Below are positions 24,231 to 30,730 of a stretch of DNA of 39,251 nt, one piece after another; within the stretch, counting starts at the first letter, position 1; every line of letters begins with the position of its first letter. The position numbers and the translations under genes are program-made. Source of the stretch: Micromonospora wenchangensis (GTDB taxonomy: Bacteria; Actinomycetota; Actinomycetes; Mycobacteriales; Micromonosporaceae); assembly GCF_002210435.1 (NCBI RefSeq), contig NZ_MZMV01000061.1, positions 1 through 39,251 of the forward strand, read 5' to 3'. The notes under the pieces are model-generated. The model was not told the origin of the DNA, did not search any database, and worked only from the letters and a program-made list of their open reading frames with translations.

Positions 24231-24273
24231 GACCCGGACGCCAAAGCGACTCTGAAGCCCCGTGGCCGACGCA

Positions 24274-24311
24274 CCGGACACCGTGGCCGGAACGCCGGAC
24301 ACCGTGGCCGG
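24274..24311. repeat. Two exact 17-bp direct repeats, 21-bp period
   Basis: CCGGACACCGTGGCCGG occurs at 24274-24290 and again at 24295-24311, with a degraded third copy just to the left (near 24260-24269). It lies between the LAL and P450 genes, upstream of the P450 promoter. The period of two helical turns would suit a regulator binding one face of the DNA. Confidence 0.7.
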
Positions 24312-24317
24312 CCCGTC

Positions 24318-24337
24318 GACCGGCCGGCGGGCCGGTC
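24318..24337. terminator. Hairpin after the LAL regulator gene
   Basis: GACCGGCC (24318-24325) and GGCCGGTC (24330-24337) are perfect arms with a 4-nt loop, 24 nt downstream of the regulator stop. Confidence 0.55.
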
Positions 24338-24361
24338 GCCGTCCCGAGGTGACCGAACGGG

Positions 24362-27067
24362 CTAACCGATCGTGGCCATCAGCCTGGCCAGCTCCGCCCG
24401 GGTACTGATGTTGAGCTTGCGGTAGATGCGGGTCAGGTGCACATCCACCGTCCGGGGGCTGATCGCCAGGCTGCGGGAGATGTCCTTGGTCTTCCGGCCG
24501 GTGCCCGCCATCGAGGCGATCTGCCGTTCCCGTCGGGTCAGCACGGACAGCATCGGGTGGGTCGCCACCGCCGTGCTGGACGGACGCGCCTCCAGGTCGC
24601 CCAACGCCGGGCCGGCACCGCAGCGACGGGCCAGCTCCCGGGCGAGCGTCAGGTCCGCCTCACCGGTGGTGGGCTGGCAGCGGGCCGCCTCCGCCAGGGC
24701 GGACGCCTGCGCACAGGCCAGACCGGCGGCGTGGAAGAGCGCGGCGGCCTCCCGGAAGAACGTGGCCGCCTCGGCCAGCTCGCCGCGGGAGCGCAGCAGG
24801 TAGGCCCGCGCGGAGACGGCGTAGGGGCGCAGATAGGGCATGTCCAGCCGGTCCACCGCCTCCGCCGCACGCCCCGCCCACTCCGACACGGGCAGGTCGG
24901 CACCGACGGACGCGGCGGCGAGCAGTTCGTAGCTCCACGGCCGGAGCACACCGGGCACGCCGCGTAGATCCGGGCCGCCACCGACGTCGAGGATTACGCT
25001 CACCGCCCGGCGGGCGTCCCCGCTCAACGCGGTCGCCTGGGCCAGCGCCAGGGCCGCCGTGGCGCTCCAGGTGGAGCTGCCCGGCGGCAGGGCGGCCACC
25101 GCCCGCTCCGCCAGCTCGACCGGTTCGCGGCTGGCCGGGGGCAGCATCCAGGCGAGGCTGAGCGAACGCAGCGCCAGGGCCAGGGCGTGCAGGCGTTCCG
25201 CGCCCATCTCGCCAGCGATGCGGGCCGCCTCGGCTGCCGCCTGCTGTGCGGCGTCCAGCTCGCCCAGCCGGCGGCAGGTGTTGCTCAGCGTGTTGAGCAG
25301 GACCGGCCGCATGTGCCGGCGTCCGCTGCGACGCAGCGCCGCCAGGCCCCGGGTGGCGTGCCGGCGGGCCTCGCGGTAGCGACCCGCGAACGACTCCGCC
25401 GAGGCGAGCATCACCAGGCACTCCGGGTCCGCGGCCAGTTCCGCGTCGGCCACCGAGTCCGCGAGCGCCCCGGCGGCGTCGAGATCCTCGCCGCCCGGGG
25501 GGCCGTCGCCGCCCCCGTAGGCGCGTACCGCAAGCGCGCCCACCTCGCCCATCCGGTCGCCGCGGGCGCGGGCGATCCGGACCGCGAGATCCGCCGCGCC
25601 GGGGGTCGGCGGCACTCCCTCCAGGCCGGACAACACCCCCTCGACGACCGCGAGCCGCACCAGCACGGGCGGTGGGTCGGCCGGCGCGGCGGCCAGCGCG
25701 GCACCGATCAGCGTGCCGGCCTCCCGGCCCCGGCCCAGCAGGCATTCGGCCAACGCTCCGGAGACCAGCGCCTGGGCCCGTACCTCCCAGGAGGGTGGCG
25801 GGTCGGTGCGCAGGATGTCGTGCAGCACGTCCCGGCTCTCCGCCGGACGGCCGGCGGCCAGCAGGGCCCGCCCCAGGGCGAGCAGCAGATCGGTGCGGGC
25901 GGGGCCGGGTGCCAGCTCCAAGGCCACCCGCAACCAGTGCACGGCCCGAGCCGGGTCGGTCGCCATGGCCTCCTCGGCCGCCCCGGCGAGCACCGCCAGG
26001 TCGTCCGAGCCGGGCCCGCGCGGGGTGCGCTCCACGTGATGGGCGACCTCGGTGTACGGGGCGCCCCGGGTGATCAGCGTGGCCGCGGCCCTGCGGTGCG
26101 CGGCGGCCCGCCAGCAGATGTCGAGGTCCGCGTAGTACAGCGACCGCAGCACCGGGTGGCGGAAGGCGAACCGGCGGAGCTGGTCGGTGGGGCGGAGCAG
26201 GTCACGGCGCAGCAACACCCCGGTCGCCGCACACGCCTGCTCGTGGGGCAGCTCGGCGACCGCGGCGATCGTCGGCACGTCCACCCCCTCGCCCAGCACG
26301 GTGGCTGCTTGCAGGGCGAGCGCCTCGACGGGACCGAGGCCGGCCTTCTCGGCGAGCAACGACGCCGCGGCCTCACCCGTCGGGGCCGCCAACGCGAGCA
26401 GGTAGCGGGGATTGCCGCCGGCCCGCTCGTGCAGCTCCACGGCGCGCGGGTCGTCGGCGGACCGGCCGAGCAGGCGGGCGGACCCGTCCAGGCTCAGCGG
26501 CGCGACCTCGATGCGCTCCACCACGCCGATGTCGCGTCCGTAGGTGAGGGCGGCGAGCAGCCCGGCGCGGGCCTGCCGGGGCCGCAGGGCGAGCACGACC
26601 AGCAGCGGGGCGTCGATCGGGGCCTGCGCGAGCGCCTCGGCGAGCGCGACGGAGTCGTCCCCGGCCCAGTGGAAGTCGTCCACCACGAACAGCAGCCCCG
26701 ACGGCGACGCGGCGCGGCGGAGCGCAGCGGCCAGTTCGGACACCGGACGGCCGCCCGGCCCTGCCGAGGGGTCGGACGCCGTGCCGCCACCGACCACCGA
26801 CGCGGCGAGCCCTGGGGCGGTGTCGGGCGTCGCCTCGGCGCAGCGACCGGAGACGACCCGCAGCCCGGCGGCCCGGGCCCGGGCCATCAGGTCGGCCAGC
26901 GCCCGGGTCTTGCCGATGCCGGATTCACCGACGAGTTCGACGACCGCGCCCCGCCCGGACCGGGCCCGGTCGAGCGCCTGCCACAACCGCTGCCGGCCCG
27001 ACGGCACCGCGCCGCCGCCCGCTGACTGTGGGTCCCGTTCCGCCATCAGGCCCACCACCTGACGCAC
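24362..27067 (-). CDS. Large LuxR-family (LAL) ATP-binding transcriptional regulator
   Basis: A 901-residue regulator of the LAL class. The N-terminal AAA module has Walker A GESGIGKT (47-54) and Walker B LLFVVDDFHWAG (125-136). A long helical, TPR-like middle occupies about residues 330-820. The C-terminal LuxR helix-turn-helix is LTRRERQIASMAGTG through ISPRTVDVHLTRIYRKLNIS. Start choice: GTG at 27067 is the longest; the ATG at 27046 (MAERDPQ) fits the family equally well, and neither has a perfect ribosome site. It lies between the P450 and abyU. Known abyssomicin clusters contain a LuxR-type regulator, so pathway control is likely. What its sensor region detects is unknown. Confidence 0.93.
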   Translation of the reverse strand: MRQVVGLMAERDPQSAGGGAVPSGRQRLWQALDRARSGRGAVVELVGESGIGKTRALADLMARARAAGLRVVSGRCAEATPDTAPGLAASVVGGGTASDPSAGPGGRPVSELAAALRRAASPSGLLFVVDDFHWAGDDSVALAEALAQAPIDAPLLVVLALRPRQARAGLLAALTYGRDIGVVERIEVAPLSLDGSARLLGRSADDPRAVELHERAGGNPRYLLALAAPTGEAAASLLAEKAGLGPVEALALQAATVLGEGVDVPTIAAVAELPHEQACAATGVLLRRDLLRPTDQLRRFAFRHPVLRSLYYADLDICWRAAAHRRAAATLITRGAPYTEVAHHVERTPRGPGSDDLAVLAGAAEEAMATDPARAVHWLRVALELAPGPARTDLLLALGRALLAAGRPAESRDVLHDILRTDPPPSWEVRAQALVSGALAECLLGRGREAGTLIGAALAAAPADPPPVLVRLAVVEGVLSGLEGVPPTPGAADLAVRIARARGDRMGEVGALAVRAYGGGDGPPGGEDLDAAGALADSVADAELAADPECLVMLASAESFAGRYREARRHATRGLAALRRSGRRHMRPVLLNTLSNTCRRLGELDAAQQAAAEAARIAGEMGAERLHALALALRSLSLAWMLPPASREPVELAERAVAALPPGSSTWSATAALALAQATALSGDARRAVSVILDVGGGPDLRGVPGVLRPWSYELLAAASVGADLPVSEWAGRAAEAVDRLDMPYLRPYAVSARAYLLRSRGELAEAATFFREAAALFHAAGLACAQASALAEAARCQPTTGEADLTLARELARRCGAGPALGDLEARPSSTAVATHPMLSVLTRRERQIASMAGTGRKTKDISRSLAISPRTVDVHLTRIYRKLNISTRAELARLMATIG

Positions 27068-27101
27068 CGCATCACGCGAGCCCTCCCCCGAATAGCCTCA
27101 T

Positions 27102-27158
27102 GCCATTCTAAACCAGGGGAACCGGCAACCTCATTGCCATTTTCTGCCGGTGGCCATT
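27102..27158. repeat. Three GCCATT words on a 17-bp register in the LAL promoter
   Basis: GCCATT occurs at 27102, 27136 and 27153, that is 34 and 17 bp apart, within an AT-rich patch. The first copy touches the TAGAAT -10 of the LAL gene, so a bound protein could block or recruit polymerase. Confidence 0.4.
27105..27110 (-). promoter_or_regulatory. -10 element of the LAL regulator gene
   Basis: TAGAAT on the minus strand is close to the TATAAT consensus and lies about 38 nt upstream of the GTG at 27067. The -35 region is weak, which would suit an activator-dependent promoter. Confidence 0.5.
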
Positions 27159-27293
27159 ACGCGTGAAGTGAAACATTCGCCAGGTCAGCAGGGTCAGGTA
27201 CGGGCCGCATTTACATTACGTACATCAACTTGACTTGTTAACACACGCCCGCTAAGTAAGCGCCGCCCGACCAATCCGCGATCATCGGTGGCG

Positions 27294-27325
27294 GTGCGGG
27301 GTGGGCGTCGATGCCCACCCCGCAC
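27294..27325. terminator. Strong hairpin after abyU
   Basis: GTGCGGGGTGGGC (27294-27306) and GCCCACCCCGCAC (27313-27325) are perfect 13-bp arms with a 6-nt loop, starting 7 nt after the abyU stop. It separates the RHS-abyU unit from the LAL promoter. Confidence 0.85.
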
Positions 27326-27331
27326 GACGCG

Positions 27332-27757
27332 TCAGTCGCTCAGCAGGATCCTCGCCTCGGCGGACTTGCGGACCCCGGTCATCCGCCACTGCCGGAACCC
27401 GGTCTTCCCCGCGTAGCGGCCACTCACCCCGGTCGCCGGGTAGAAGACCCACTGACTGGTCTTGACGTCCAGGAAGTCGGCCCAGCCCTCGGCGTGGATC
27501 ACCCCGTCGTCCAGGGTGATGTCCTCCTGGTAGTAGGTGAGCAGACCGCCGTCGGTGGGCCGGACGTACTCGATCCGGAAACTGCCGCTCGACCGGCCGA
27601 TCAGGGTGCCGGCCTCGTCGTACAGTTCGTCGTCGAACCGGCCGACCTGGCCCACCGCCGGCGCGGCCACGTCGACGTCGTCGACCACCTTCACCACGAT
27701 CTCGGTGGGAATCCGGATCACCAGGGCGTCCCCGGTGGTCACCAGTTGCTCAGTCAC
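27332..27757 (-). CDS. abyU: Spirotetronate cyclase (Diels-Alderase) AbyU
   Basis: The stand-alone enzyme that performs the intramolecular [4+2] addition building the spirotetronate ring system. The 141 residues form an allene-oxide-cyclase-like beta-barrel. Numbering from the GTG start, the residues reported around the AbyU active site fall at exactly the expected positions: Glu19 and Arg122 (the salt bridge capping the barrel), Phe41, Tyr76, Phe95, Tyr106, Trp124 and Met126. Long segments such as VRPTDGGLLTYYQEDITL and HAEGWADF are characteristic. The start overlaps the end of the upstream RHS gene by 8 nt, with GAGGA just before it, so translation is coupled. A strong terminator follows. 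The identification rests on recalled AbyU features but is very firm. Confidence 0.95.
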   Translation of the reverse strand: MTEQLVTTGDALVIRIPTEIVVKVVDDVDVAAPAVGQVGRFDDELYDEAGTLIGRSSGSFRIEYVRPTDGGLLTYYQEDITLDDGVIHAEGWADFLDVKTSQWVFYPATGVSGRYAGKTGFRQWRMTGVRKSAEARILLSD

Positions 27758-29537
27758 GGTCGTCGTCCTCTCGTCGGGTGATGAACGGGATGCCGGTGCC
27801 GATGAACGGCGTCGGCTCGGCGGGAGCGCCGAGGAACGCGACGGCGGCCTCCCGGGGTGGTCGTGACAGCGGCCCCCAGAAGGTGGTCCGGGCCGGGTTG
27901 CCCAGGTTCACCGGGTCGTTGTCGGCGAAGGTGTACGGCGCGCGCGCCTGGTGGCGGGGGTCCGGCTGGGTGAATCGGCCCCAGGCCCCGTTGTAGATCC
28001 GGCACTCCAGGAAGTGCGCCCCGCGTAGGAGCTGGTACGCGCCCAGGTAGCGGAACGGGTTCACCGCCGCGACCCCAGTGGTGGCGGTCACCGCGCCGAA
28101 CGCGCTGTAGGTGTAGGTGGCGGCGACCGTCCCGTCCGCGCCGAGCAGGGCCAGCACCGATCCCTGGTGGTCGGCGATCACGTGGTAGCGGACGCCGTCG
28201 GCCGTCCGCAGCCCGAGCAGGCGTCCGGACGGCTCCCGGACGAAGTCGGTGGGCACCCCGTCGTCGGTGACCCGGGTGATGCCCAGGATCGTGCGGTGCA
28301 GCAGATGGGTCACCGTGCGCCCGTCCACCGTGGTCTCGGTGATCCGGCGCGGCTCCCGGTTGTCCAGGCCGTCGTAGCGGATGTCGACGACCTGGGTGCC
28401 CTCGACCGTCCCGGTGCGGGTCTGGTTGGTGGGGCTGTAGGTGAACTGGACCGTCGGGTTCACCTCGTCGACGAAGTTGCCTGCGCCGTCGTAGCCCAGG
28501 ATCGTCTCCCCGAAGCGGACGTGCTGGCCGGCGGGGTTGACGTCGAACGTCGTCGCCCCGATCCGGACCAGGTTGTTGGCCTCGTCGTAGCCGAACTCCA
28601 CCTCGCCGGCCCGGACCACCCGGCCGAGGCCGTCGTAGGCGTACTCGGTGGTGACGCCGTCCACCGTGCGGGACCGCAGCAGCGCGCCGTCGCCGTAGTC
28701 GTAGGACACGGTGAACACCGGCACGCCCCGGGGGTCGGCCACGACGAGGGAGACCGGCCGGCCGAGCCCGTCGTACTCGGTTCGCTGGCTGCCGGCGTCC
28801 GCGAAGACCGTCAGGGTACGGCGGCCCGCAGCGTCGTGGGCGAAGGTCGTCCGCCCGCCTCCGGGATCGACCACCGACGCGAGCCGGCCCGCGGCGTCGT
28901 AGCCGTAGGCGGTGCTGCCCGTCGTGTCGGTGTGGCCGGCCAGCGCGCCGGCCGGGGTGTAGGTGTAGCGGGCCTCCTCGATGTCGTCGCCCTCCCGGCG
29001 CACCGCGCCGGTGCACCGGCCGGCCGCCCAGTCGATCGACTGTGACCAGACCGGACCCGAGCGGTACACCAGGTTGCCATGCGGGTCGTGGGCGAAGGTG
29101 CCCAGCGTCTCGCCGGTGTCGTCGTCGCTGACGGTGACCAGGTTGCCGACCGTGTCGTAGCCGAACCCGATCCGCTGGCCGTTGCCGTGCCGCACCTGGG
29201 CCACCCGCGCGCTGTCGCCGTCGTAGCCGAACCGGATCTCGCCGCGCGGCTGCGGCGGGGTGATGCTGACCAGTCGTCCCCGGTCGTCGTAGCCGTAGTG
29301 GGTGGTCGCGCCCCGACCGTCGGTGGCCGAGGCGAGCGACCCGTTCCGGTGGTAGGTCCTCGTCTCGATGTCCCGGTCGAAGGCCGCCGAGCGGACGGCG
29401 AGCAGCCGGCCGGCGTCGTCGTAGCGGTGGTCGACCCGGTTGCCGGCGGCGTCGGTGAGCGACCCCGGCAGGTGCGGGTGGTCGGGGTGGGGGCGCACCG
29501 CCGGGCGCCCCCGGTCCTGTTCGTACAGAAGGGACAT
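27750..29537 (-). CDS. YD-repeat (RHS) protein coupled to abyU
   Basis: A 595-residue protein built almost entirely of YD repeats (for example RYDDAGRLLAV, GYDDRGRLVSI, GYDAAGRLASV, AYDGLGRVVRA) and ending in an RHS-associated core (YLGAYQLLRGAHFLECRIYNGAWGRFTQPDPRHQ, about residues 480-560). Unlike RHS or Tc toxins it is short, has no signal peptide, no PAAR or membrane domain and only about 40 residues after the core, so there is no room for a toxin. The usual DPxGL cleavage motif is degenerate (NPARTTFWGP). The ATG at 29537 has AGAGGG 6 nt upstream. The stop overlaps the abyU start, implying joint production with the cyclase. It might shell, chaperone or scaffold something; no function is known to me. 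Confidence 0.9.
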   Translation of the reverse strand: MSLLYEQDRGRPAVRPHPDHPHLPGSLTDAAGNRVDHRYDDAGRLLAVRSAAFDRDIETRTYHRNGSLASATDGRGATTHYGYDDRGRLVSITPPQPRGEIRFGYDGDSARVAQVRHGNGQRIGFGYDTVGNLVTVSDDDTGETLGTFAHDPHGNLVYRSGPVWSQSIDWAAGRCTGAVRREGDDIEEARYTYTPAGALAGHTDTTGSTAYGYDAAGRLASVVDPGGGRTTFAHDAAGRRTLTVFADAGSQRTEYDGLGRPVSLVVADPRGVPVFTVSYDYGDGALLRSRTVDGVTTEYAYDGLGRVVRAGEVEFGYDEANNLVRIGATTFDVNPAGQHVRFGETILGYDGAGNFVDEVNPTVQFTYSPTNQTRTGTVEGTQVVDIRYDGLDNREPRRITETTVDGRTVTHLLHRTILGITRVTDDGVPTDFVREPSGRLLGLRTADGVRYHVIADHQGSVLALLGADGTVAATYTYSAFGAVTATTGVAAVNPFRYLGAYQLLRGAHFLECRIYNGAWGRFTQPDPRHQARAPYTFADNDPVNLGNPARTTFWGPLSRPPREAAVAFLGAPAEPTPFIGTGIPFITRREDDDRD

Positions 29538-29633
29538 CTGCCGCCCTCTCGGTCGGTCGTGGTCTGGTCTGGCTGCACCGCGGTGGAGCACAGCAAAACG
29601 CATGCCGCGAACGGAGCGCCACAGTCGACCCGT

Positions 29634-29652
29634 CCGGTTTTGGGCCGGCTTT
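29634..29652 (+). repeat. Direct repeat with 11-bp period upstream of abyA1, SARP-box-like
   Basis: CCGGTTTT (29634-29641) and CCGGCTTT (29645-29652) are 11 bp apart in the 164-nt region between the divergent RHS-abyU and abyA1-B1 units. Two such octamers on one helix face are what SARP activators bind. The second runs into GCTTTAGC, also found upstream of the DUF5988 gene. Confidence 0.45.
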
Positions 29653-29701
29653 AGCGGCCGTGCCGACGATGGCCGCCACAGCCGAGCGCTCGGGAGGACA
29701 C

Positions 29702-30730
29702 ATGACCACGACCGTCTCGCTGCTCGCGGCGGCCTCCGCGTTACCCGGTCCCGCGGTGGACAACGCCGCGTTGGGCAGACGGCTGGGCATGGACGCGCTG
29801 TGGGAGCAGTGGGTGGAGGCGTTCATCGGCACCCGTACCCGGCACCTCGCGGTGGACCTGGACAGCGGCGAGATCCGGCACACGCTGCTGGAGTTGGCGC
29901 ACCAGGCCGGCGGCCGGGCGCTCGCGGCGGCGGGGGTGCCGGCCGACGAGGTGGACCTGGTGGTGCTGGGCACCGCCACCCCCGACCGGCTGATGCCGGC
30001 CACCGTCAACCTGGTCGCCGACCGGTTGGGTATCGACGGGGTGCCCAGCTACCAGTTGCAGTCCGGCTGCTCCGGTGCGGTCCAGGCGCTCACCGTGGCC
30101 CACGGGCTGCTGCTCAGCGGTGGCCTGCGTACCGCGCTGGTGCTCGGTGGCGACGTGGTGGCCCGCTTCTACGACCTGAGCGCCGACCTGCGGAAGCTGC
30201 CGCCGGCCGAACTGGTCAACTACGTGCTGTTCGGCGACGGGGTCGGCGCAGCGGTGCTGCGGGTCGGCGAGGTGCCCGGCGCGGCGGCGCTGCGCACGGT
30301 GTTCACCCGGCTGGTCGGGTTGGGCCGTGCGCCCGGGGCCACCCTGGAGTGGTTCGGCCCGGTGGACCGCGACTCCGACCGGCCCGCCGCGACCGAGGAC
30401 TACAAGGCCATCGAGCAGCACGTGCCGGTGCTCACCGAGGAGGTGGTCGCGGAGCTGCTGGAGCGGCTGCACTGGGCGGCCGACGAGGTGGACTACGTGC
30501 TGCCACCGCAGCTGTCCGGACGGATGACCAGGCTCATCGTGGACCGGCTCAAGCTGCCCCGGGCCGCCGAGGTGAGCTGTGTGGCCGACACCGGCAACAA
30601 CGGCAACGGCATCGTCTTCCTCCAGCTCGAACGGGCGCTGGCCCGGCTGCGCCGGGGCGACCGGGCGCTGGGGGTCTCCATCGAGTCCAGCAAGTGGATC
30701 AAGTCGGGGTTCGCCCTGGAGGGACTGTGA
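29702..30730 (+). CDS. abyA1: KASIII-like tetronate-forming synthase AbyA1
   Basis: FabH-like enzyme thought to join glyceryl-AbyA3 to the finished polyketide, giving the tetronate ring. The 342 residues follow the thiolase fold, with the nucleophile Cys123 in LQSGCSGAVQAL. The usual HQAN motif is replaced by VLPPQLSG (about 267-273) and the GNT/S region by DTGNNGNG, so the standard His of the Cys-His-Asn triad is not at its normal place. This points to chemistry other than decarboxylative condensation. The ATG at 29702 has GGGAGG 5 nt upstream. It is first in a rightward operon and shares a GTGA overlap with abyA2. The role is known from abyssomicin and other spirotetronate pathways. Confidence 0.92.
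   Translation: MTTTVSLLAAASALPGPAVDNAALGRRLGMDALWEQWVEAFIGTRTRHLAVDLDSGEIRHTLLELAHQAGGRALAAAGVPADEVDLVVLGTATPDRLMPATVNLVADRLGIDGVPSYQLQSGCSGAVQALTVAHGLLLSGGLRTALVLGGDVVARFYDLSADLRKLPPAELVNYVLFGDGVGAAVLRVGEVPGAAALRTVFTRLVGLGRAPGATLEWFGPVDRDSDRPAATEDYKAIEQHVPVLTEEVVAELLERLHWAADEVDYVLPPQLSGRMTRLIVDRLKLPRAAEVSCVADTGNNGNGIVFLQLERALARLRRGDRALGVSIESSKWIKSGFALEGL

Noticed and set aside
27750..29537. RHS protein as a polymorphic toxin with immunity gene
   Set aside because: Only about 40 residues follow the core, the cleavage motif is degenerate, no secretion signal is present, and the next gene is a cyclase and not an immunity protein.
27754..30009. 751-codon alternative minus-strand frame over the RHS gene
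   Set aside because: The YD repeats are only readable in the frame ending at 27750; this frame crosses the abyA1 promoter and start.
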